The position numbers and the translations under genes were made by a program. Shown in pieces: positions 41,986-50,795 of a stretch of DNA of 64,000 bases. Below the pieces are notes generated by a model. It did not search any database, was not told the origin of the DNA, and was given only the letters and a program-made list of their open reading frames with translations. Location of the stretch: contig OZ220688.1 of NCBI GenBank assembly GCA_965116445.1, positions 186,001-250,000 on the forward strand, given 5' to 3'. This stretch comes from Multivorans sp965116445 (GTDB lineage Bacteria > Acidobacteriota > Thermoanaerobaculia > Multivoradales > Multivoraceae). Position 1 is the first letter of the stretch, and the number at the start of each line of letters is the position of its first letter.

Positions 41986-44900
41986 CTAGAGACTGACCGA
42001 GGCGGACCGTGCGCGCCGCGTCGTGGCGCGAAGATGCAGGGTGGTCAATGCGGGCACGACGAGCATGAGAATGCCGGTTGCGAACACTATGCCGAAGCCG
42101 ATGGACGCGGCGAACGGGATCAGGAACTGCGCCTGGATGGCCCGTTCGAGCAGGAGCGGCGTGAAGGCCAGGAAGGTCGTTGCCGAGGTGAGAAAGATGG
42201 GACGGAAACGGGCTTTTGCGCCGTCGATGATCGCGTTCCTGGCGGGAACTCCATCCCGCAGTTTCTTGTTGATGAAGTCGACCATGACAAGGGAGTCGTT
42301 CACGACGACCCCATTGAGTCCGAGGATTCCCATCATCGAGACGATGCTCAGACCGATACCGATGATCAGGTGGCCGAGGATGGCTCCGATGATTCCGAAG
42401 GGAATGACGGCCATGATGATCAGAGGCTTCGTGTACGACCCGAGAGGAATAGCGAGCAACGCATAGATCACCACCAGGGCCAGGAGGAAGCCGCGTCCCA
42501 GCGTGTCCGTGGACTCGACCTGCTGCTGTTGCTCGCCTCCGAAGGCATGCGTCAGTCCGGGGTTGGCCTCGGCGAGTTCCGGAAGGATGGTGTTCGTCAG
42601 GGCCGCGGTGACCTCGGCGCCCGTGGTCGTGTTCGTGTTCACGTCGGCTGTGACCGTGACCGTGCGCTGACCGTTCTTCCGCCGGATAGACGATGGCGCA
42701 ACGCCCATGCTCACCGTGGCAACCCGGCTCAGAGGTACGGTGACGCCCGTCGGCGTGCGGACCATGTAGCGTTCGACATCGGCTGCCGTGTCCCGTTCAT
42801 CCGCTGGGAGGCGCACGTAGACGCGGACATCCTCCGGACCCCGCTGGAGTCGCAGCGCCTCGTCGCCGAAGAAAGCCGCTCGCACTTGTCGGGCGAGCCC
42901 GGCCAGCGTGAGGTCGAGCGTGCGCGCCTCGGGTCGCAGTTCGATCCGGATCTCCTGGAAGCCGGCCGAGTGATCCGACTGAACATCGAAGACGCCCTGC
43001 AGCTCCCGGAGGCGTTCGACCACGGAGTCGCCGATTGGACCGAGGCGCTCGGAGTCCGGGTGCGCCAGTTCGACGTGGACGGGGAGGCCCAGGTTGAGCA
43101 GCTCGGCTGTGAACCTGAGGCCACGGGCCTCGGGCACGGTGCCGACTTCTTCCCGCCACTGCTGCAGGAAGGCGCCGGCGCTGATGTCCCGGTGCTGGGC
43201 GCCGAGCAGCTTGAACTCCACGCTCGCAATGTTGCCGCCGGGTTTCAGACTCGGTTCCTGAACCAGTCCGCCTCCCCGTTCCAGTTCGGTCTTCATGCCG
43301 ACCGCCAGCGTGACCGCACTCAGGAGCGGTTCCGCCTCCTCGGAGCGACCGATTGAGAGCCGGTCGATGGCCCGCCGGCCCGCTTCTTCAAGCTCCGTCG
43401 CGATCTCGGTCGTGCGCCACGCGGGCGTTCCCACCGGCATTTCGAGGTTGGCCGTCACGATGTCGGCCTCGACGGGCTCGGAGAGGATCACGCCGATGAT
43501 TCCCGCCGGCACCAGCGACACGCACAGGATGAACAGACCGACGGCGGAGGCGAGAACCAGCACGGGCTGACCGGTTGCCAGGCGCAGCCCACGGTCCAGG
43601 GGGCCGTCGAGGAACCACTTGAACCCGTCGTTCACGCGAGTTTGGGTCCAGGCAAGGAGACGATCCAGAGGATTCGAAGGCGTCCAATCGGGTCCTGGCA
43701 GATGGGACAGGTGGTTCGGCAGCACGAGTAGCGATTCGATCAGCGAGAGGAGAAGTACGGAGATCACGATGATCGGGAACGCACTCATCACTTCGCCGAA
43801 ACCGCCGGGAAGGAAGAGCAGGGGAGAGAACGCGGCCACCGATGTGAGGACGGCGAAGATCAGGGGCCTCTTGATCTTCTGAGCGCCTCTGATGGCGGCG
43901 ACTACGCCACTGGCTCCCTTTTGGCGTTCCAGATGTACATGCTCGGCGACAACGATGGCGTCATCCACCATGATGCCGATAGCCAGGACGAAGGCGAACA
44001 TCGAGATGGCGTTGATGGAGACGTTGAGGACCTGCATCACGGCCAGGGCGCCGATCGCAGCGATCGCGATTCCGGAAGCGACCCACAAGGCCAACCGGAT
44101 GTTCAGGAAGAGCGTCAGCGCGACAAACACGAGCAGCAACCCCAGGAAGCCGTTCTTGACCAGAACGTAGACCTGCTCCCCGTAGATCTCGGCGTCGTTG
44201 TTCCAGATGGCGATCCCGACCCCGGCGGGGAGTGAAGAGACGATCTCCCGCTCCAGGTGCTCCACGACCGCGCCCGCGACATCCAGAACCTTCTCGCCCG
44301 CAGCCCGGTACACCTCGACGAAGACCGCCGGTCGACCGTTGTAGCGCGTGATCAGATGGACGTCCTGAAAGCCGTCCCGCACCTCAGCGATGTCACCCAG
44401 ACGAACCACGGTCCCGTCGCTCTTGCTCAGAACGATGATCTCCTCGAAGTCGTACTCGCTGTAGCTCTGACCTGTTGTACGGACCCGCATTTCGGCGTCG
44501 GCCGTCTCGATGCTGCCGGCTGCGAGGTCGAGCGAGCCGTCGCGAATCGCGGCAGCGACGTCGTCGAGGGTCAGACCGAGGGCTTGCAGCCTGGCCAGAG
44601 GCGCCTCGATCGAGATTTCGTAGTCGCGCACGCCCCGGGTTTCCACGTAGGAGACGTCGGGAAGCGAGGCGATCTGCTCTTCGGTGCGGTACGCCAGTTC
44701 CTTTAGAGCGCGCTCGGGGACGTCACCGTAGAGGACCAGACGGATCACGCTCTGACGGTTGGCGCGCTCTCGAATCTCGGGGCGCTCCGCGCCGCCGGGA
44801 AAGGACTGAATGCTGCCCACCGCCGACTCGATGTCGTTCAACGCGCGGTTGATGTCGGCGCCGGTGTCGAGGACGGCCATGACGGACGCCATGCCCTCGG

Positions 44901-45177
44901 CCGCAACGGAGGTCACGTCCTTCACGCCGTCGATAGTCCCGATCCGTTCCTCTATCTTCAGGACGATCGATTCCTCTACCTCGTACGGCGTCGCGCCGGG
45001 ATAGGGCACGGTGATCTCGATGTGGTTGGAGGAGGGTACGGGGTACATCTCCTGCACGAGGCTCGGCAGGGAGGCGAGCCCGGCGGCCAGGATGAAGACC
45101 ATCAGGAGGTTGGCGGCCACTCCGTTTTGCGCCATGTAGGCGATGGCGTCGCGCCGGTACGCGTCGCCGTTGCTCAC
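41986..45177 (-). CDS. RND-family efflux pump, inner-membrane subunit
   Basis: 1063 residues, the usual RND size. Features: the N-terminal helix, porter signatures (YPGATPYEVEESIVLKIEER, GVKDVTSVAAEG), helix 4 GIMVDDAIVVAEHVHLE with the Asp pair of the proton relay, and the C-terminal GLNGVVVNDSLVMVDFINKK block. Resembles the HAE/Czc-type exporters that expel drugs, lipids or metals. The outer-membrane and periplasmic partners lie upstream on the same strand, but an SRPBCC gene on the opposite strand sits between, so it likely has its own promoter in the 47-bp gap 45178-45224. Confidence 0.9.
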   Translation of the reverse strand: MSNGDAYRRDAIAYMAQNGVAANLLMVFILAAGLASLPSLVQEMYPVPSSNHIEITVPYPGATPYEVEESIVLKIEERIGTIDGVKDVTSVAAEGMASVMAVLDTGADINRALNDIESAVGSIQSFPGGAERPEIRERANRQSVIRLVLYGDVPERALKELAYRTEEQIASLPDVSYVETRGVRDYEISIEAPLARLQALGLTLDDVAAAIRDGSLDLAAGSIETADAEMRVRTTGQSYSEYDFEEIIVLSKSDGTVVRLGDIAEVRDGFQDVHLITRYNGRPAVFVEVYRAAGEKVLDVAGAVVEHLEREIVSSLPAGVGIAIWNNDAEIYGEQVYVLVKNGFLGLLLVFVALTLFLNIRLALWVASGIAIAAIGALAVMQVLNVSINAISMFAFVLAIGIMVDDAIVVAEHVHLERQKGASGVVAAIRGAQKIKRPLIFAVLTSVAAFSPLLFLPGGFGEVMSAFPIIVISVLLLSLIESLLVLPNHLSHLPGPDWTPSNPLDRLLAWTQTRVNDGFKWFLDGPLDRGLRLATGQPVLVLASAVGLFILCVSLVPAGIIGVILSEPVEADIVTANLEMPVGTPAWRTTEIATELEEAGRRAIDRLSIGRSEEAEPLLSAVTLAVGMKTELERGGGLVQEPSLKPGGNIASVEFKLLGAQHRDISAGAFLQQWREEVGTVPEARGLRFTAELLNLGLPVHVELAHPDSERLGPIGDSVVERLRELQGVFDVQSDHSAGFQEIRIELRPEARTLDLTLAGLARQVRAAFFGDEALRLQRGPEDVRVYVRLPADERDTAADVERYMVRTPTGVTVPLSRVATVSMGVAPSSIRRKNGQRTVTVTADVNTNTTTGAEVTAALTNTILPELAEANPGLTHAFGGEQQQQVESTDTLGRGFLLALVVIYALLAIPLGSYTKPLIIMAVIPFGIIGAILGHLIIGIGLSIVSMMGILGLNGVVVNDSLVMVDFINKKLRDGVPARNAIIDGAKARFRPIFLTSATTFLAFTPLLLERAIQAQFLIPFAASIGFGIVFATGILMLVVPALTTLHLRATTRRARSASVSL

Positions 45178-45224
45178 CAGCCTGCACCGAGCGTCTGTCG
45201 ATTCGAGCTAGAATCGGAGGCGTT

Positions 45225-45683
45225 GTGAAGCCCACGGAACTGAGTTTGACGATCGATGCATCGCTGGGAACGGTGTTCCGCGCCGTTTCCGACCTGGATC
45301 ACTTTTCCAGGGCTGTGCCTCAAATCGATCGCATCGAGATCCTGTCCGAGCGGATGGCCGGCGTCGGAACGCGTTTCCGTGAGACGCGGCTCGTCGGAGG
45401 AAGGGAAACCGCATCCGAACTCGAGGTGGCCGAACTCGTGGACAAGGAGAAGGTCCGGTACGTCTCGGACACCTTCGGCACTCTCTGGAACAGCACGTTC
45501 ACGGTCGCGCCGGCCGGCGACCAGACTCGGCTCACCATGGCGATCGAGGGGCGACCGTACAGGCTGCTGTCCAGGTTGGCGACGCCCCTGATGAGGCTCC
45601 TCACCGCCAAGGGCGTTGCTGCCGACATGAGGGGCATCAAGGAATACGCGGAGAGCCAGGAGGAGTGTTTGGCGTCCGAGTGA
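45225..45683 (+). CDS. SRPBCC/START-like hydrophobic-ligand-binding protein
   Basis: 152 residues, GTG start. TELSLTIDASLGTVFRAVSD and LDHFSRAVPQIDRIEIL, then SELEVAELVDKEKVRYVSD and STFTVAPAGDQTRLTMAIEG, fit the polyketide-cyclase/dehydrase helix-grip fold, which binds lipids or aromatic ligands in a cavity. No catalytic residues recognised. It lies on the opposite strand between the RND pump and its adaptor gene, so it is either an insert in an ancient operon or a ligand-related partner. Confidence 0.72.
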   Translation: MKPTELSLTIDASLGTVFRAVSDLDHFSRAVPQIDRIEILSERMAGVGTRFRETRLVGGRETASELEVAELVDKEKVRYVSDTFGTLWNSTFTVAPAGDQTRLTMAIEGRPYRLLSRLATPLMRLLTAKGVAADMRGIKEYAESQEECLASE

Positions 45684-45736
45684 CGGCGGGTGCTGTGCGT
45701 CGCTCGAGTACGCGGGCGGGCAGAGCTGGGCGGAAC

Positions 45737-46966
45737 TCAACGACTGCTTCCCGTGCCCGCGCGGACTTCCATGCCCTCGGTCGCGACCTGGATCCCGCCG
45801 ACGACGACGGCCTGACCGGGTTCCAGCGCGCCGGTGATGTAGACGTCGTCGTCGGCCCGCTGCAGAACGGCGACGGGTACGATCGTCACCTTCCCGTCAC
45901 GCAGGGCCCAAACCTCGTTGCCGGGCCGCAGAGCCGGACGCCTGACCTTGAAGTACGCCTCCGGCGTGATCCCCTCGAGTTCGACATCGACGAACTTGCC
46001 GACGAGCAGCGGTGGGCCGTCGCCCTTTCCTTCCGAGGCTTCGTCTTCGCCTCCGCCTGCATCCAGAGTGCCGCTACGGAAGGGCTGTGGAACCCGGACG
46101 ATGACATCGAGGGTTCGCGTCTGCTCGTCCAGCGCGGCCTCGACCCTGTCCACGTAGCCGTCCCAGCCGTAGCTGCGGTCGCCGTAGTCGGCGATGACGC
46201 GAGCCGGCACCTGCCGGTTCCCGTCGCCCGCCCTGAGGTCCCAGAGACCCGGGATGAGCGCGGCGTCGCCATCTGAGAGAGGCACGACGACTTCGACCGC
46301 GTCGGAGGCATAGATGCGGGCCGTTCCCTGACCCGCCGCCACGTACTGCCCGACATCGATGGATTCGGTTCGCACGACGCCGGCAAACGGTGCCTTGACC
46401 GCCGTTCGCTCGACGTCGAGTTCAGCTTCCGCGAGCGTGGCCTTCGCCCTTGCCAGCGAGGCCTCGGCCGCTTCGAGTTGAGGCTGCCAGAGAGCGAGTG
46501 GACTCGCTTCAGAAGCTGGTCCGCCATCCGCTTGGCGCTTCTTGAACTGCTCGTACTGGGTGCGGGCGACGTCGGCTTCTTCCTTGACCTTCAGGAGCTC
46601 GACTCTCTGGAGCGCGACGTTGGCGCGCGACTTCTCCACCTCGCTTCGGTAGTCGACATCGTCTACGCGGAAGAGAACCTGCGCCTGCCGGACGCGCCCG
46701 CCACTCTGCAACGCCGGATCGACCCAAACCACCTTGCCGCTGACCTCGGCCGCGATGTCGATTTCGGCCCGGGGGCGGACAGTTCCCGCTCCGAAGACGG
46801 GGATGGCGCCCTCTCCGGCCTCGACCTGGGCGGTGATCGCGAAGGGAACCTGCGAGGGGGGAGGTATGCGCTCCGGCTCGGGCCGCAGCGAAACCAGGAG
46901 TGCGGCAAGGCCCACGGCCCCGATCAGGATGATGGCGGCAAAGAGCCAGCCGGTTCGTCGACTCAT
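45737..46966 (-). CDS. RND efflux periplasmic adaptor (HlyD/MFP)
   Basis: 409 residues with one N-terminal membrane anchor (GWLFAAIILIGAVGLAALLV). The adaptor order is seen: a lipoyl-like half (GTVRPRAEIDIAAEVSGKVV), alpha-hairpin rich in Glu/Arg/Ala (about 120-190, with a long coiled region), the second lipoyl half (AVKAPFAGVVRTESIDVGQYVAAGQ), and beta-barrel/membrane-proximal parts. It bridges the RND pump and the outer-membrane channel. ATG at 46966 has a GGAGTAGAG ribosome site; the longer frame upstream shadows the channel gene. Starts 2 nt after the channel stop. Confidence 0.88.
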   Translation of the reverse strand: MSRRTGWLFAAIILIGAVGLAALLVSLRPEPERIPPPSQVPFAITAQVEAGEGAIPVFGAGTVRPRAEIDIAAEVSGKVVWVDPALQSGGRVRQAQVLFRVDDVDYRSEVEKSRANVALQRVELLKVKEEADVARTQYEQFKKRQADGGPASEASPLALWQPQLEAAEASLARAKATLAEAELDVERTAVKAPFAGVVRTESIDVGQYVAAGQGTARIYASDAVEVVVPLSDGDAALIPGLWDLRAGDGNRQVPARVIADYGDRSYGWDGYVDRVEAALDEQTRTLDVIVRVPQPFRSGTLDAGGGEDEASEGKGDGPPLLVGKFVDVELEGITPEAYFKVRRPALRPGNEVWALRDGKVTIVPVAVLQRADDDVYITGALEPGQAVVVGGIQVATEGMEVRAGTGSSR

Positions 46967-46968
46967 CT

Positions 46969-48480
46969 CTACTCCGTTTGTGGTTCCAATTGGGCCTGGG
47001 CAGTCAGCAGTTCGCTCGTCGATTCCTCGGGCGTCCATGCCCCTCCCAGGGCGCGGTGGACGGTCAGCCGGGCGAGAGCCAGATCCCGCTCCGCACCCGC
47101 CACGGCCGACTCGACGTTCAGGCGTGTGAGAAGCGCGTCCAGAAAGTCGGGGTAGCCCCCGATGCCCGCCTCGTACTTCTGAGAGCGGAGTTCCTCCGTT
47201 GCGCGGGCCTCTTCGAGGCGGGAGGAGAGCAGGGCGTGGCGGCGGCCCTCGTTCTGATGCACGGCCAAAGCGGTCTCCACTTCGTTGACGGCCGTCACCA
47301 CGGTGCGCCCGTAGGTCGCCGCGAACTCGCCGAAGCGGGCCTCGGCAAGCGCCACGTTGCTTCGTAGCCGTCCGCCATCAAAGACCGGTGCGAGCAGGTT
47401 GGACGCAAGGTTGGTGAACCACTGGTCCACCTTGAACAGTCCGTCGATCCTGGAACTCTGCAGCCCGATGGAGCCGGAGAACGAGAGAGTGGGCAGGAGC
47501 TCGGCGCGACGGGCGTCGATCTGGAAGCGGGCCGCCTCGAGCCGATGTCTGGCCGCCCGCACGTCGGGCCGCTGCATGAGGAGGTCGGTTGGAATCCCCG
47601 CTGGAACCGGGTCGCCCGGGGCGCCGGGCGACAGGGCTTCGGGCAGGATCTCGGCCAGATCGTCCCGGTAGCCGCCCAGGAGGACGGCGAGGCGTCCCTC
47701 GGCGCTCGCCAGCCCGGTTTGGAGTTGGGGAAGGATGGCCTGGGTGTTCCTCAGATCCTGGCGGATGCGGTAGAGGTCCAGGGAGTCGGTGAGCCCGCGG
47801 TCGTAGCGGGTGGAGGCGACATCCTCGCGCTCTGTCAGGACGTCGACCATCCTGCGGGTGATCGCGATCTGCTGGCGAAGGTCGACGATCTCGAAGTAGG
47901 TGCCGATCGTCTCCGCGAGGATCCCGATCCTCGCGGTCTGGTAGTCGGATTCCGACGCGAGGTACTCGGCGCCGGCGGCGAGCGCGGAACTCTCGGCCCG
48001 CCCCCAGAAGTCCATCTCGTAGGAGAAGTCAGCGCCCAGGGAGTAGGTCGTGATTCCCAGGCGTTCGGGCAAGGTGAATCCAGGGGCGAGTTGTTCCAGG
48101 CCGAGTTCCTGAATCTGGGCGCCAAAGCCCGCGTTGGTGGGGTTGGTCAGATCGTGAATCCCGGCGCCCGCCTGAACGACCGGCAGGATCGCAGCCCTGG
48201 CGATCCGGGCCCGCTCCCTCGCTTGCTCAACGCGAGCGACCGCGGCGGCCATGTCCAGGTTGGACGACAGCACGGAGTCGACGATCCGGTCGAGAGCGGG
48301 GTCGGCAAACGCCTTCCACCACTGGAGCGGCTCGTAAGTTCTGGGGGCTGGACTCTGCTCGAAGTCCGCCGGCATCTCCGATGCCGGGTCGGGTAGTTCC
48401 GGAGGCGGCGCGAGGGAACAGCCGAGGACCAGAAGTGCCGCTGCAACGGGCGAGAGCGGGGCAATCCTCTTGGAGTTCAT
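46969..48480 (-). CDS. RND efflux outer-membrane channel, NodT/TolC family lipoprotein
   Basis: 503 residues. A lipobox (LLVLGCSLAPP, Cys21) marks it as a lipoprotein. The repeated structure of NodT-type factors is visible: PLQWWKAFADPALDRIVDSV and SSNLDMAAAVARVEQARERA in the first half, RYDRGLTDSLDLYRIRQDL, PTDLLMQRPDVRAARHRLEA and QKYEAGIGGYPDFLDALL in the second. It forms the trimeric exit duct. First gene of the pump set, probably the operon promoter lies in 48481-48584, divergent from the squalene/phytoene synthase-family gene. Confidence 0.9.
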   Translation of the reverse strand: MNSKRIAPLSPVAAALLVLGCSLAPPPELPDPASEMPADFEQSPAPRTYEPLQWWKAFADPALDRIVDSVLSSNLDMAAAVARVEQARERARIARAAILPVVQAGAGIHDLTNPTNAGFGAQIQELGLEQLAPGFTLPERLGITTYSLGADFSYEMDFWGRAESSALAAGAEYLASESDYQTARIGILAETIGTYFEIVDLRQQIAITRRMVDVLTEREDVASTRYDRGLTDSLDLYRIRQDLRNTQAILPQLQTGLASAEGRLAVLLGGYRDDLAEILPEALSPGAPGDPVPAGIPTDLLMQRPDVRAARHRLEAARFQIDARRAELLPTLSFSGSIGLQSSRIDGLFKVDQWFTNLASNLLAPVFDGGRLRSNVALAEARFGEFAATYGRTVVTAVNEVETALAVHQNEGRRHALLSSRLEEARATEELRSQKYEAGIGGYPDFLDALLTRLNVESAVAGAERDLALARLTVHRALGGAWTPEESTSELLTAQAQLEPQTE

Positions 48481-48584
48481 GGGCGCTGGGGAGTAGCTCC
48501 GCTGTCAGGAACAGAGGATGACGATAACACGCGGGGGTGATGGGACACCTCGTCGGTCCCGCCGGTAGACTCGCGTGTCCCCGC

Positions 48585-49496
48585 ATGGCTGACCTCGAAG
48601 ACTTACTGGTCAAGACGAGCAGAACGTTCGCCCTTTCGATCCCCCAACTCGAGGGCGGGACTCGTCAACAGGTGACGCTCGGCTATCTCCTCCTTCGGAT
48701 CGCCGATACGTTGGAGGACGCGGCGGTCTGGAGCGGGCAGCAGCGGGTTGAGGCTCTGTTCCGCTTCGCAAATCTGCTGAACGAGTCGGACGAGGCGGCG
48801 GACGGCGCGGCGGATGCCGCGGTCGAGTCCTGGCTCGAGGAGCCTCCTTCCCATCACGAGGGTTACCTGGAGCTGCTCGAGGCGACAGGCGAGGTCCTCT
48901 CGGCCTACGAAGCTCTCGATCCGGCACCGCGGTCGGTGATCGGCCGTCACGTGCGCCGCACCACGATCGGCATGGCGTACATCGTGAGGCGTTCGGACCG
49001 GGACGGCCAGCTCCGGCTTACCGGGATCCCCGAACTCCGCGACTACTGCTACGTCGTCGCCGGCATCGTCGGCGAGATGTTGACCGAGCTGTTCCTGCTC
49101 GGCGCGGCGCTGGAGCCGGTCGCTGAGGCGCTCCGCCGCCGCGCCGCGATTTTCGGCGAGGCGCTTCAGCTCGTGAACATCCTGAAAGACTCGGCTGCGG
49201 ACGCGGACGAGGGCAGGACCTTCATCCCGAACGGCCGCGAAAGGACGTTGGCCTTTGAACTCGCTCGCGCGGATCTCCTGGTTGCCGCGGAGTATGTGGA
49301 CCTTCTGCAGGGTGCGGGCGCGCCTCGCGGCTACCTCGGCTTCACCGGCTTGCCGGTGCGCCTTGCCTGGGCGACGCTGGACCGGGTGGAAGAGCAGGGC
49401 CCCGGCTCGAAGCTGACCCGGCCCGAAGTGGCGGTCCTGGTCAGCGCCATGCACGCCGATCTGGATGCGGGCCGGTCAGCGGCCGGTACGGTCTAG
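48585..49496 (+). CDS. Squalene/phytoene synthase-family prenyltransferase
   Basis: 303 residues. Both Asp-rich Mg sites occur: LGYLLLRIADTLEDA (first, DTLED) and EALQLVNILKDSAADADEGR (second, NxxxDxxxD-like), and RDYCYVVAGIVGEMLTELF, the conserved YCY-VAG-VG block of the family, lies between. It should join two prenyl diphosphates head to head, giving squalene, dehydrosqualene or phytoene; no partner carotenoid or hopanoid genes are near, so the product is open. Start chosen at the ATG at 48585 (MADLEDLLVKTSRTFALSI). Its stop adjoins the kynureninase region. Confidence 0.85.
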   Translation: MADLEDLLVKTSRTFALSIPQLEGGTRQQVTLGYLLLRIADTLEDAAVWSGQQRVEALFRFANLLNESDEAADGAADAAVESWLEEPPSHHEGYLELLEATGEVLSAYEALDPAPRSVIGRHVRRTTIGMAYIVRRSDRDGQLRLTGIPELRDYCYVVAGIVGEMLTELFLLGAALEPVAEALRRRAAIFGEALQLVNILKDSAADADEGRTFIPNGRERTLAFELARADLLVAAEYVDLLQGAGAPRGYLGFTGLPVRLAWATLDRVEEQGPGSKLTRPEVAVLVSAMHADLDAGRSAAGTV

Positions 49497-49561
49497 TGCC
49501 GCCTGCGACTGCGGGTGGACGGGATTCCTCCCGGTCGATCGGCCGGAGCGATCCGGTGGAG

Positions 49562-50773
49562 ATGGACCGCCGCGATCCCCTGGCACGCTTTCGCGATCTG
49601 TTCGATCCCCCGGAGGGTTTGATCTACCTCGGCGGACACTCCCTGGGACCCCCTCCACGGACAATGCGGGCCCGCGCCGAGGGGCTGATCGGCCGGGAGT
49701 GGGGAAAGGACCTGGTCGCCTCCTGGAACCGGCATGACTGGCTCGAACTGCCCCAACGGATCGGGGCACGACTGGCGCCCCTGCTCGGCGCGAGGGAGGA
49801 CGAGGCGATCGCGGCCGACTCCGTTTCGCTCAATCTCTTCAAGCTGCTCGGGGCGCTCCTGCGCAGGGCGGAGGGTCGAAGCGTGGTGCTTGCCGACGAG
49901 GGGAACTTCCCGACCGACCTCTACATGGCGCAGGGGCTTGTACGACTCTTCGAAGAATCGGGCGCGACTCTCCGGCTGACTGCGCCCGGGGACTTCGAGG
50001 CGGCCCTGCGACCTGACGTTGCCGTGGCGACCGTGTCTCACGTGGACTTTCGCACCGGACGGAGGCGCGACTTGCGGGCGCTGACCGCCGCGGCCCGCGC
50101 TCGAGGCGTGCCGGTGGTCTGGGACCTTAGCCATAGCGCCGGCGCCGTTGACCTGCGGCTCAACGAGGACGGCGTCGAATTCGCGGTCGGCTGTGGCTAC
50201 AAGTACCTGAACGGCGGTCCGGGCGCTCCCGGCTTTCTCTATGTTGCGCGCGAGTGTCAGGACGCTCTTGAATCGCCGCTCTGGGGCTGGATGGGCCATG
50301 CCAGCCCTTTCGACTTCGCGACGCGCTACCGGCCCGCTCCCGGGATGCACCGCTTTCTTGCCGGAACGCCTCCGATTCTCTCGATGATTGCCCTGGAGGA
50401 GGGCCTGCGGACCTTTGAAGGCGTTCGGATGGCCGAGTTACGAGGCAAGAGTGAAGCGCTCGGCGACCTGTTCATCCGGCTCGTCGGAGAGCGGCTCGCG
50501 GAGTTCGGGGTCGTCCCGGCGAGTCCCGCGGACGCCCGGGAACGGGGGAGTCAAGTGTCGCTGCGGCACCCGGAGGGCTACGCACTGGTCCAGGCGTTGA
50601 TCGCTCGCGGCGTGGTCGGCGATTTCCGTGGGCCCGATCTGATGCGATTCGGTCTGGCGCCGCCGTACGTCAGATACGTGGACGTATGGAATGCGGTCGA
50701 AGCGCTTCGCCTGATCCTGGTGAACGGCGAGCACCGTGAAGACCGTTTCCGGGCGCGAAAACGAGTTCCCTGA
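49562..50773 (+). CDS. kynU: Kynureninase
   Basis: 403 residues, PLP-dependent fold type I. Marks of KynU: YLGGHSLGPPPRTM, ATVSHVDFRTGRRRDL, PLP-binding Asp188 in VVWDLSHSAGAVD, Schiff-base Lys214 in GCGYKYLNGGPGAPGFLYV, and LWGWMGHASPFDF. It cleaves kynurenine to anthranilate plus alanine in tryptophan breakdown. I chose the ATG at 49562 over the first in-frame start at 49496, which overlaps the upstream stop and has no ribosome site; GGTGGAG precedes 49562. No other tryptophan-pathway genes are nearby. Confidence 0.88.
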   Translation: MDRRDPLARFRDLFDPPEGLIYLGGHSLGPPPRTMRARAEGLIGREWGKDLVASWNRHDWLELPQRIGARLAPLLGAREDEAIAADSVSLNLFKLLGALLRRAEGRSVVLADEGNFPTDLYMAQGLVRLFEESGATLRLTAPGDFEAALRPDVAVATVSHVDFRTGRRRDLRALTAAARARGVPVVWDLSHSAGAVDLRLNEDGVEFAVGCGYKYLNGGPGAPGFLYVARECQDALESPLWGWMGHASPFDFATRYRPAPGMHRFLAGTPPILSMIALEEGLRTFEGVRMAELRGKSEALGDLFIRLVGERLAEFGVVPASPADARERGSQVSLRHPEGYALVQALIARGVVGDFRGPDLMRFGLAPPYVRYVDVWNAVEALRLILVNGEHREDRFRARKRVP

Positions 50774-50795
50774 TCCCCCTGGGAGCGCTCGCCGC

